Source: JBFLYH01 sp964630235
GTDB lineage: Bacteria > Oederibacteriota > JAAXVQ01 > JAUVAV01
Assembly (NCBI GenBank): GCA_964630235.1
Contig: CAZVUO010000003.1
Span: 1 to 64,000, forward strand
Reading direction: 5' to 3'
Length of the DNA: 64,000 nt
The notes below the pieces were generated by a model. That model searched no databases and was not told the origin of the DNA. It worked only from the letters and a program-made list of their open reading frames with translations. Shown here in pieces: positions 27,005 through 38,300 of the stretch (the first letter of the stretch is position 1; every line of letters starts with the position of its first letter). The position numbers were made by a program, and so were the translations under genes.

Positions 27005-28088
27005 ACTTCAACAAACCAATAAACTTATCAAAAAGCTCATGCGCGTCGTGCGGGCCGGGCGCGGCCTCGGGATGGTACTGCACGCAAAACACGGGCAGGG
27101 TCTTGTGCCGCAGGCCCTCCACGGTCCGGTCGTTCATATTGATATGCGTGACTTCCACCCCGGCGGGAAGGCTTTCGGCCACCACGCAGAAACCGTGATT
27201 CTGGGAGGTGATGCTGATCTTGCCCGTGGCCAGTTCCTTGACCGGGTGGTTGACCCCGCGGTGCCCGAATTTGAGCTTGGCTGTTTGACCGCCGAACGCC
27301 AGGCCCAGCAGCTGGTGCCCGAGGCAGATGCCGAAGATCGGCAGTTTGCCGATCAGCTCCCGCACGGTCGCGACCACGCCGGTCAGGGCCGCGGGATCCC
27401 CCGGGCCGTTGGAGAGCATGAGGCCGTCCGGCCGGTCCTGCAGGATGGCGTGCGCCGTGGACGTGGAAGGCACCACGCGCACCGCGCAGCCGCGTTTGGC
27501 CAGCTCGCGGCAGATATTGGCCTTGGCGCCGCAGTCCAGGACCGTCACGCGGAACCGCGCGCCGGCCTCGGGATTGAACCAGTAGGGCTCACTGCAGGTC
27601 ACGCCCGAGACCAGGTCCAGGCCGGCCATGTGCGGCGCGGCCTGCGCTTTGCGCGCCAGTTCGGCCGCGGTTTCTCCGCGCGTGCTGAGCACGCCGTTCA
27701 TGCTGCCGGCCTCGCGGATGTGGCGGGTGAGGCTGCGCGTGTCAATGCCCTCGATGCCCAGAACGCCCTGAGCGGCAAGCCAGGGTTCCAGCGCTTGCCG
27801 GCTCCGGAAGTTGGACGGCCAGCGGCAGAGTTCGCGCACCGCGAACCCAGCCACCTGGATGCGGCTGGATTCCGCGTCTTCAGGATTGGTGCCGTAGTTG
27901 CCGATATGCGGATAGGTCATGCAGACGATCTGGCCGCGGTAGGAGGGATCGGTCAAGACCTCCTGGTAGCCGGCCATGGCGGTATTGAAAACGACTTCAG
28001 CAGCGACTTCCCCTTCCGCTCCGAAAGCGCGGCCTCGGAAAGCGCGTCCGTCCTCTAAAACCAACACTGCTTCTCGCACTGGCTTCAT
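27003..28088 (-). CDS. carA: Carbamoyl-phosphate synthase small subunit (glutaminase)
   Basis: 361 aa, a normal length. It hydrolyses glutamine and passes ammonia to CarB. The N-terminal CPSase small-chain domain has VLVLEDGRAFRGRAFG and VVFNTAMAGYQEVLTDPSY. The class I glutamine amidotransferase domain carries the nucleophile in GICLGHQLLG and the His/Glu pair in QYHPEAAPGPHD. A good minus-strand promoter precedes it, so carA-carB are probably expressed apart from the giant gene upstream, which ends 114 bp before carA. Confidence 0.95.
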   Translation of the reverse strand: MKPVREAVLVLEDGRAFRGRAFGAEGEVAAEVVFNTAMAGYQEVLTDPSYRGQIVCMTYPHIGNYGTNPEDAESSRIQVAGFAVRELCRWPSNFRSRQALEPWLAAQGVLGIEGIDTRSLTRHIREAGSMNGVLSTRGETAAELARKAQAAPHMAGLDLVSGVTCSEPYWFNPEAGARFRVTVLDCGAKANICRELAKRGCAVRVVPSTSTAHAILQDRPDGLMLSNGPGDPAALTGVVATVRELIGKLPIFGICLGHQLLGLAFGGQTAKLKFGHRGVNHPVKELATGKISITSQNHGFCVVAESLPAGVEVTHINMNDRTVEGLRHKTLPVFCVQYHPEAAPGPHDAHELFDKFIGLLK

Positions 28089-28119
28089 GTTTTGACCCGT
28101 TCAGTCCAAAATTCCTGAT

Positions 28120-28147
28120 ACTATAACACAGCCCGCTCCAGAATCAA
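28120..28147 (-). promoter_or_regulatory. Sigma70-type promoter for carAB
   Basis: Minus strand TTGATT (28147-28142), 16-base spacer, TATAGT (28125-28120), about 30 bases before the carA ATG. The leader is too short for a peptide attenuator. Confidence 0.6.
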
Positions 28148-28202
28148 GCCCAAGTTCTATTTTTTTGGAAATCGTTGCAAGAAAAGGTTTTTCTGGAAAG
28201 GG

Positions 28203-29330
28203 TTAGGCGGCCGAATCCGGACGGCGTTCGGGCCGGCGGCGCCAGGGCGAAAGCTTGCGCCGATCGAAGACCGCGCCCAGGTCCTCGAGCAGGTCGAGGT
28301 ATCTTCCCTGCCACTGGGGCGAGAGCAGGGTCGGGTGCCACAGCGTTCCGCCCAGCCAGGCTGCGGCAGTCTTCACCTCCACCGGCGCGAAGCAGGGGTT
28401 GCCGGCCAGCAGGGCGTTGAAGGCGGCAACCGACCGGCGCAGGCTGGCCTGGCGTACTTCGGCCTCGGCTGCGCTGGCGGTCCGCGCCAGGCGCTGTTCT
28501 TCGGCCAGATAACCGAGGCTGGCCTCCAGGAAGGCGCGGGCATTTTCGCGGTTCGCGTCGCGTGTGAAGCCCGCCCACGCTTGGCGCAAAGGATGCCCGG
28601 GCGCTTGCAGGGCCGAAGCCAGGGGCGCCTGGATGAGTTCGGCGCCGAGCTGGACGTGCACATACAGGAAAGGCGCCTCGCGCAGACCCAGGCGGTAAAG
28701 CGGCGCGGCCAGCGCCTCCGGGAGAAGCCGGCCGAGGCGCAGACCCAATGACAGGACCCGGCCGGACAGCGTACGTGCGGCGCCGGGCTCTTCCGCGGGC
28801 GCGAACAATTCGCCATGGAATTGGCGGGCCTGCGACCAGAGGCACAGGTCGTGCATGAACCGTCCCGCGCCCCGGCCGCCGGCTTGTCCGAGCAGGGCTG
28901 CGGGCAGGTAGATCACCAGTCTGCCGTTCTCCTGCGTCCGCGCGCCGAAACTTTCACCCCGGACCAGACGCCGCCACCAGCCGCCGCGCAAGGCCAGGTC
29001 GCGGAACTCCACCTGCCCGGCCTGGAAGCTCCTGCCGGACAGCGTGTCCGGCAGGAGCAGGGAGAGCTGCTGCCAGCGCGCCAGCGAATCTTCGGGCAAA
29101 GCCGCGGCCTGAACGGGCCTGGCCACGGCCAGATACGCGAGACCGGCCGCCTGCGCCAGCCAGCCAGCGGCCATGACCAGCGGGCCCAGCGGCCGGAACC
29201 AGGGTTTGAGCTGCAAGCGGGGCGTGAGCCAGAACTCCAGGAAGCGGATGTAGCCTGGGCGCAGTTCCTGGAGCGAGCGGTTGATGACCTGCGGATTGAG
29301 CGGCGCGGCCGGCGCGGGCGCCTGCGGCTC
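28203..29330 (-). other. Giant protein: C-terminal region
   Basis: About the last 375 residues. A Pro/Ala linker, one hydrophobic helix (LGPLVMAAGWLAQAAGLAYL), a beta-rich part (RLVIYLPAALLG) and an Arg-rich tail before TAA. No domain recognised and no terminator found after the stop. Confidence 0.5.
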
Positions 29331-32300
29331 CAGGAGCGGCGCGAGCGGCGCGGGCGGCTGGTCACGGTCCAGCTCCTCCAGCAGGCGCCGGCAAAGCCAC
29401 AAGGCGGCGCGCGTCAGGCGCTCCTTTTCGTCCTGGGTGAAGGCGTTCTGCCGCAGACGCTCCAGGCGCCTGATCTCCGCGGCAAAGGGATCCAGCCCCG
29501 GGATGCCTTTCAAGACGCTCGCCAAGTAGGTAAAGACGTATCCGCCCTGGGCCACGAAGCCGAGCGCGCGCCGGGCTTGCGCGGCGTCGGCCCGCTGGAT
29601 GGCGCTCCAGCTTTGCACCAGGCCCCGCAGGCCCGGGCCCTGGAGTTCGAGCGGCGCTTCGTGCCCTTCTTTCCAAATAAAGACCTGCTGTTTCCGCGCC
29701 AGGCCCTGCCGGATGGCTGCCGCGTCCCTGGCCTGGAAGAACACCGCCTGCAGTTCGGCCGGCAAGACCGGGCGCCGGGCCTGCTCGTGCAGGTCCCACA
29801 CGCGCCGCACGATGTGATCGAACCGCCGGGCCCAGTCCGCGGCCAGGTGCTGTCCGCCCGGGAACTCGTGATATTCGGCCCGCTGTCCGGCCGCGCGCAG
29901 AAGGAACGCCATGGCCCGCACGTACTCGATCCGGGTTTCCAGGGACTGGGCCACCCAGTACCAGAGCTGTTCGTCCGTGCCCATGTCCAGGTACACGCCC
30001 AGGGTCTGCCGCTCCTCCTCGGGCAGGGCCTGCTGCCGGTCCCAGAAATCCAGCAGGCTGTCCACCACGCCGCCGCGCCCGAAATAGAGGGAGGGCGAGA
30101 CCGCGCCGATGCCCGAGGCGAAACCCGCGTCCCGCAAGCCGGTGTAGAGCGTGAGCAATCCGGCGAAGGATGACCCGATGTACAGGGTGTCTTCGCGGCC
30201 GGTCCGGGTGCGGTATTGCCGGTCCACGAGCGGTTTGAGGGTCTGGTTCACGAAGCGCACGGTCTTGTCCGCCTGGCCGCCGCCGCGGTTGGGTTCGGGG
30301 AACGGCGTGTATTCGTCGTGCCGCACGATCGGGTCGTTGAACAGGCCGACCACGATCACGTCCTCCAGTTCTCCCTGTTCGAACAGGTTCTCCAGGACCT
30401 CATCCGCCTGCCACTTGTTCCGGCTGCCGTCGCTGGCCGGGGTGGCGTCGAAGGTGAAGAGGTTCTGACCGTCCAGCATGTAGATCACGGGATAGCGCCG
30501 GTTCGGGTCCTGGCCGTAGCTGGCCGGCAGGTACACCACCGCGGTCCGTTCCTTGTTGAACTCCGGATCCACGATGCGCTCGTGCTTGATCAGGCGCCCG
30601 CTGAGCCGGTCCCGGCGCCCGGCGTCCGCCTCGCAGAACAGGCGGCCCGGGGTTTCGGCCAGGGCGTTCGCGGCCCGGCCAAAGCTGGCCGCGACCCGTT
30701 CCGCGTGGAGGATCGCGTCATGCCCCAGGTTCGGGGCCAGGATGTGCGCCGCTTCTTCCAGGAGCAGGAGCCGCAGATCCGCATCCGGCACCAACGCCGG
30801 GCGCAGGGCCCGCTCGCCCAGCCAGATGGCCGTGTCCTGCGGCCGGCTGACGCCCCGGCGCGCGTGCGCGAAGGGTCCGTCGTCATGCAGGGTCAAGCGG
30901 CCGCGGACCAGCAGGACCGGCGCGACGCCGGCGAGCGCGGCCAGCTGCCGCAGGACCGCGGGCACGGGCCGCTGCAAGGCCTGGGCCAGGGGGGCGAACT
31001 GCGCCGCGACCTCCCCGGGCGCCAGGTTCAGGAGCGCGGCCGCGGCTTGGACCGGATCCTGGCTGCGTGCCAGACCGGCCAGGTCCTTCCGCACGCTTTG
31101 CAAGCGGCGCGCCGGCTGTTGTCCGCCAAACCAGACCGCGAACCGCCTGGGAAGGCTCGACAGCCACTGCTGGGCACGGCGCGCGGCGGACAGTCCAACC
31201 GGAGCGCGGTAGGCTTCCAGGGCCGGCCGGCCCTGGGTCCCGACGCGGTACACCTGGCCGCGCTGGATCAAGCCGGCCAGGCGGGTGTTGCGTTCCGCGT
31301 GGGGCAGGCGGGCCCGCGCCATGTCCGGCGACTCTTCCTCCGGAGGGGCGGGACGCAGGCCGGCCACGCGCACCGGGTCCGGGGCCAGGCTGTCGAGCCG
31401 GTCGAACGCGTGCAGCACGAGCTTGAGCGCCACGTTGGTCAGGCGGCGCTTTTCATGGGGATCAACCGCGGTCTCGGCCAGCGCGGCGAACCGCGCCACT
31501 TCGGCCCGCAGGGCCGCCAGCTCCACGACATCGCCCAGCAGGAAATCCAGGTACTGGAAGATGTCGTTGTCGTACGCATGATGCATCAGGATGTCCTGCG
31601 CGTCCGGCCTGGCAAGCAGGTCCCTCGCCCCGCGGACAAAGCCCAGCAGGCCCTGGCCGCTCAAGGCCACGGCCTGTCCCAGCCGCGCCTGCCAGGTGAA
31701 TTCCGCGGTCTGGCGCGCCAGGCGGTCCTTGATCCGTTTGGCCTGGCGGGGCGTGAACCGCAGGAACGCGGGATAGACCGCCCGGTCCGCCTTGCGGCCG
31801 GGCGCCAGGCGCCGGCCCCACATGGCCGTCACGAAGAGGTCCATGCGCGCCGCCCAGGCCGCGTCCTCGTGGCGCGGGTCGTCGGGCGTGAAGAACTGGA
31901 CCGGGAACCCGGCGTCACGCAGGGCATAGTAGCCCAGGCGCGTGTACTCGGACCGGGACGGCACGTCGCTGAACTCGCCCTGACCCACGTCCAGATAGAC
32001 GCTGAAGCGTTCGCGCGCTTGCCGGATGAGGTCCAGGATCGCGCCGTGGTTCCAGTAGAAGTTGGGCGCCATGAGGCCGACCCGCGAGAAGAGCTGGGGA
32101 TATTTCAAGGCGATGTACAGCGCATAGGCCCCGCCGAACGAGGAGCCGGCGATGGTGGTATGTTCCCGGTCCGGCAGAGTGCGGAAGGTCGCGTCCACGA
32201 ACCGTTTGAGGTGCGTGACGATGAAGCGGGCCTGGCGCCGGGCCTGCGCGCCTTCCTTCTCGCCGCCTCCGCCCTCCTTGCGGTCCGGATCGTACCAGGG

Positions 32301-35300
32301 ATTGTATTCGTCCATGCGGTCGCGGTCCGAATGGATGGCGACCACGATGCGCTCCTCCACATTTCCGGCCGCAAATTCCTGCTCCAGCATGCGCTGCAGT
32401 TTCCAGCCGATCGTGTCCTGCACCCGGTCCTGCCCCTGGCGCCGCGACAGGATGGTGTTGTCGCTATACACGGTCTGCCCGTCCAGCACGTAGGCCACCG
32501 GATAGCGGCGCCGCGAATAGGCCATGTAGGAAGGCGGCAGATACACCTTGACGGTCCGCTGTTTGCCCGACCCGGGTTCGCGCAGCTGGAACTGCTGGAT
32601 CCGGCCCGCATACTGCGCGGGCGCGCGTTCGATCCGGAAATTGTCCGCGCCTTCGGGGCCGGTTCCCTGCCAGTAGACATCTCCAGGATTGGACGGGTCG
32701 GGGCGCATGACCTTGAAGGCGTTGACCTGCGGGTCCAGGAGTTCCGCTTCCCACACGCCCGGCCGCACCTGCACGAACGGTTCAGTGTACACGCGGACCC
32801 ATTCCCCGCCCCGCTCCACGCCCGCGTGCACCCAGCCCGGGCCTTCGAGGCTCCGCACGACCACGGGCCGGTTCTCCTCCACTTCGGCCACGGGCCGGTT
32901 GAGGGTCACGACCTTGAAGTCCTGGTTCTTGGTCAGGTGCGGGTCGCGCCGGATGTGCCCGGACCCCAGGGGGAACCCCTTCTGGACCAGGGTCGCGGTC
33001 TCGGCCAGGTCGTGGACGCGGCGGCTGACGGTTTGCTCGAAAGAAGCGATGGTCTGCAGGCCGGCCTCGCCGACCAGGCCGAGCAGGTAGCGGCGGCGCA
33101 GCTGTTCATGGCGCGCGCGGCTTTCCCGTGCCAGCTGGCCCAGATCCGGAAGGTTGACGATATGCCGCAGTTCGTCGCTCACGAACAGCGAATCTTCCAC
33201 CCGGGTCCAGCCGCGCTCGGCGATCTGCAGGCCCCAGGCCAGGGTGTGCGCGGCCCGAGCGAGATTGAACCCGCGCGGCAGGTCCAGGTCCGCTTCCCCG
33301 GCCAGGCGGCGGTTCCAGTACAGTTCGAATTCCTCGTGCTCCACCGCGACCGCCTCGTCCTCCAGGCCGGCCAGCACGAACACCGTGGAGCGGCCGCTGG
33401 CCGGATCAGTGTACTCGTAGGACCCGCCGTGGATATAGAGGAATTCCGCCAGCGGGTCGTCCTGCCGGGGTTCCACGCGCACCAGGCGGTAAGCGGGCAG
33501 CGTGATGGACGTCTCGATCAGTCGGTAGTTGCGGCTGGGGACCTCCTGTCCTCCGGGCGCCTGGGAGCGTTCGGCCAGCAGTCTCCGCTCGGCCTCGGCG
33601 AGCTTGCGGTGGCGGTGCAGAAGCGGTTTGCGCGCGCCGCCCGTCTCCAGGGCGTCCAGCTCCGCCAAGCCTCCGGGCTCGCCGGTCAACAGGGTCCAGA
33701 CCGCGTCCATATCCTGTCCCAGGCGGGCCTGTCCGGCCTGGGCGTAGGCCACCACCTGCTCCAGTTCCGCACCCTGGTAGCCAGCTTGCTGCGCCAGCTC
33801 GCGGATCGAATCCAGGGCCTTGATGCGCCGCACGGCGGCGCGCATCGCCTTGCGGTCGAGGCTCTCGGCCGCGATCTGCGCCAGGCCGAGCCGGAAGAGC
33901 CGCACCAGGCTATGCAGGACGCGGTCGCGCTGGGAGGCAACGTGGGTGCCGTTGAATTCATCCAGCCACGCCTGGAACTCGGAGTTGCCCGCCATCAGGA
34001 AACGCGCCGGATCGAGCAGCAGCTGCGTGGTGCTGACCGCAGTGGCGCTCGTGTAGGACGTCAGAAAGCGCTGCCAGCCAGCCGGCGTGTGCGGGAACCG
34101 GTCGAACCGGAAGATCTGGTCATGGTCCAGCAGGACCGGCACGCCGCGCTGGAAGCCTTGGTTGCCGAGATGGGCGTCCCACTTGCGGGTCCAGACATTG
34201 AACACCAGGTTGGCGGCATAGGCTTCAACCGGATCGTTCAGCAGGTCGGGTTGCGGCGCGGCGGACGGTCGGTCAAAAACCAGGCGGCTGAGGTAGTATT
34301 CCGATGGATCGCCCCGCACGCCCAGTGCCTGCGCCTCGTCCGGGGTCAAGGCGCGGATCTCGGTCAGATTGGCGATCCCGCGCGAGAGCAGATAAGCGAA
34401 GCGCTCGCGGCGCGCCAGGTTGCGGGCTTCCCGGACCCCGCGGTCAGTGACCTCGCGCGGGGCAAAACGCTTCAGGATCCAGAAATCACCGTTCTCATCC
34501 TTGACCAGGCCGGCGTGGAACACGCGGCGTTCGCTCCAGGTACCCAGATAGCCGATCAGGTTGCCCATGGGCCGCAGGATCAGCTGCAATCCCCTCCCGG
34601 AGCCGCGCAGGCCGGTGGCGAAACGCCGCAAGTAATCGCGCAGGTTCCTGGCCTGGCCCACGCGCAGGTCCATCCAGACGCGCTCCTTTTCAGCGGCGGT
34701 GGCCAGGGTGTAGCGGGACGCGGTCAGGACCGCGGGCGAGACGTCCAGCTGGCACACGCCGCTGGCCGGGGTCTCGCCAATCGCGGACACGGCCCTGGCC
34801 AGTTTTTCCTCCAGGGCCCGTGGATGGCGGATCACATCGTGCCCGAGGTCCGGGGCCAGGATGTGCTCGGCCTCGGCCAGCAGCACTTGCAGCCGGTCCG
34901 CATCGGTCAGGCCGGGCGCCGAGAATAATCTTTCTCCCACCCAGATCGCCGCTTCGCCGCCGGGATCGGTCACGCCCCGGCGGGCATGGGCCGCCGGGCC
35001 TTCGGGATGGAGGGTCAGTCGTCCGCGGACCAGGAGCACCGGTGATCGCGCCGCGATGCGCGCCAGGTCCTTTACGACGCTTTCGACCGGCCGCCGGAGG
35101 TTCAGGGCCAGGGTCTGGTAGTGGTGGAACACCTTTTCTTCATCCTGTCCGAGCAAGCGGGCCAGTTCGGCGATCGGATCCTTGGCGTCCGCCACCCGGC
35201 CGAGCCCGTCAGGCCCGCGCAGGCGGCCGAGCTGGCGGCTGACCAAGCCGACCCGCCACCACCCCGCGGCCCAGCCGGGCAACCGCATGGCCAGCCACGC

Positions 35301-38300
35301 GGCCCGGGCGAAGCGGGGCGAGGACTCGGGGACACGGTAGCGTTCCAGGCCGAATGAGCCGTTGGCAAGCACGCGGTACACGCGGCCCAGCCAGATCTGC
35401 TCGGCCAGGCGCTGGTTGCGCTCGAAGTGCGGCACTTCCCGCCTGCGGGCCTGCTCCTCGGACCGCAGGTCCTGATAAGTTTGGGCCATCCATTCCCGGT
35501 TCCGGGCCAGGTAGTCACGGAGCCGCGCCTGGGCCTCGTCCGTGAACAGGGACAGTTCCGCGACCAGGGTCTCGGGCCGCGCGGGATCGAACCCTGGCAC
35601 CTGCGTCCCGGTCTGCCGCAGGACCGTGGCCACCCACTGTTCGAAGATCAGGCGGAAGAGCAGGTCGCGCCGGGGCGCGTCGAACCAATCCGAAAGGACC
35701 AGCAGGGCCAGGGCCCCTTCCTGGCCCCTGGGCCAGCGCAGGGCGATGCGGGGCAGACGCTCCAGCCGCTCCGGCAGGTCCGCGCGCGGAACGTCCCGCA
35801 GGCCCCACAGGAGGTTCGCTTTCCAATCCATGGCCATGCGGGCATAAGGCGCGAGCGGCGCGCCCGGCCGGATCAAGCGCCGCATCAATGCCGGCACGGC
35901 CAGGAAATACTCCCGTGGAAGGATATCCTGTCCCAGGCAGTAGCTGTTCAGGCAGGAGCCGTCCAGAGCGAGCAGGCGCGCCAGATTCTCCTGGGCCGCG
36001 CGCTCGCTGTCCGCGTCCATGCCGTGGTGCACGTTGACCGCCACCACCAGGTCATAGGGGCCGTCGGTCAGGACCTGGCCCACGTCCTGGCCATTGAGCA
36101 GGTCCAGTTTTTCGAACTGCAGGTCCACTCCGCGTTCCAGCCAAGCCGCGCGCTTCCAAATAACGGTCCGGTTGCCCTCGCGCGCAAAATACTTCGCGGC
36201 CCGCGGGTGTTCCCAGAACCCCTGCGGGAAATAGTCCGGCGGGTACTCGCCCCGTTTGGCCAGGTCAAGGCTCAAATATTGCGCGTCGCTGTTGACCAGC
36301 GTGACCGCGAAGCGCACCCCCAGCTCTTCCATGGCGTCCACGCAGGCCATGGCCGCGTCGTAGCCCTGCACGCCCAGGGCCGAGCCGGCCACCAGGATCC
36401 GCAGGCGGGCAGGCAGTTTGCCCTGCTGGTGCAGGCCGCGCAGGTGGGTCCTGACCGACTGGTAGGTGAAATCCGGCTGGCTGTCCTCGGTGCCGTCCAG
36501 ATAGGTGCGGCCGAAAAAGGTGGTCATGGAGCCCAGGAAGAGCGCGTTGCCCATTTCGTTCTCGAAGACCGAGCGCGGCGACGCGCGGGGCTGTTCCCGG
36601 CCGACGTACGTGACGCGGTCCAGGCCGATGCGGTCAAAGGCCCGCTGGCTGAAGCGTTCGAAATTCGCGCTCAGGCGGCCGCGGTCCGCGCTGAGCACGA
36701 CCAGGCCCTGCGCCTCGAGGCGCTGCACGGTGTCCTCGAATCCCGCCTGGTCCATCCACGGAGCCGTATCCTCAGCCAGCGCCGCCAGCGCCACCCCGGC
36801 CTCCGTTCCGCTCCGGGTGCGCGCCGCGTACGCGGCCCACAGGCTCTCCTCCCGCAGCACGTTGGCCAGGGTTTGCCTCATGCGGTCCTGATCGCGCTGC
36901 CACGCGGCCAGGTCCAGCCCGTGATCATGGCGGTAGGCCCGCAGTTCCCGCCAGACCATGCGGATGGCGTGCCACGGCACGTGGCGCGCTTCCAGCGCCG
37001 CGCGCACCGCGTCCAGACCCTGCTCGAAGTCCTGCGGCGCGCGGTCCATGGCCGCCACGGCCAGGCCGGCCAGGTCGTCCGCGCGCGCCGGGCCATCGGC
37101 CCAGCGGATGCCGGAACGGGCCAGCCGTTCAGGAGCGCGCCGGGTGTATTCCACCGCGCCGTTGTACAGCATCAGACTGCGCAGATAGGACCCCAGCGCG
37201 ACCTCGGGTTCTTCTGCCAGGAACCCGCCGAGCGGTTCGCGGGCCCGCGCCGGGTCCACGCGCACCGGGTGCGGCAGGTCGGCCGCGATGTCGCCGGCCG
37301 CTTCCACGTGGCGCCAGGCCTGCTCGGGGCTGAGCCCGAACGCCTCCTCGAGCGGCTCCAGTTTCATTTCCGGATAATCGGGGATATCGGTCCCCTGATA
37401 GGAAAAGACCGGCCGGCCCCAGTAGAACTCGTCCTTGCTGGGGTCGCCCTGGGCCCAGCTGTCACCCACGAACAGGGCCACGCGGCTGGCGGGCAGGTTC
37501 TTCTCCACCGCGTACTTGAACAGCAGCTGGTAGGGGCCGATGTCCACCTCGTCGATCACCAGGAAGTCGGCCGCGCCTTGCAGGATGCCGGCGGCCTGGG
37601 CCTGGCTGTAGATCTGGTCCACGGCCTGGCGCAAAGCCGGGTTGTCGCGGTATTCCTGGTCCAGCTTGGCCAGGGCCGCGGCTTCGTACTCCGCATAGGT
37701 CTTGAAGCGGCGGGCGATGTCAGGCAGCAACTTCTGCAGGAACCCGAAGATCTCCGTTCCCAGAGAATCGCGGGAGATGGTGAACATGCGGGCATCGAAG
37801 GTCTCGGCCGGCTGGCCGCTGAGCAGGTGCTGGTAAAAGGCGGATTCAAAGTGGCTGCCAGCCGCCCGCGCCAGGTACACGCGCCGGCTGCCTGGCGCCC
37901 GGGGCGTGGCGGCCAGCCGCCGCGCCTCGCCTTCGCCAGGTTCCCAAGAGAACGCATAGTTGCTGAAAAGGGTGAAATACGGCAAGGCCCGGCCGGTCTG
38001 CTCCAGATGGTTGACGGAACGGTACGTGGCTGAACCGCCGGATTCCACGGGCAGAAGGTTCCATTCGCCCGTAATCCCGAGGAACATTTCATCCCCAGGC
38101 CAGACCGCATCCACGATCCGCTGCACGAACTCCTGGAAGCGCCCCCTGTTCGCGGCGCTTTCGATCCGGCTCATGAGGTCAGCGGCCTTGGCCTGGAGGC
38201 GCTCCACGATCTCCTGGCGGGTGAAAGCCCGGTAAGCGCCCTGTTCATCGCGGGGGAAATCCCCGGGTTTCAGTTCCTGCCACACCTGGTCCAGGGTGCG

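Noticed and set aside
30216..34928. Plus-strand open frame of 1,570 codons opposite the giant gene
   Set aside because: Its translation is Arg/Gly/Pro/Gln-rich with no domain or repeat of its own; the opposite strand carries clear esterase, kinase-like and EHILAP motifs. High GC makes stops rare on the antisense strand.
37440..37560. HAD-like motif around FVGDSW in the giant protein
   Set aside because: A single VGDS near KYAVEKNLPASRVALF resembles HAD motif IV, but the nucleophile DxD motif was not found at a suitable distance.
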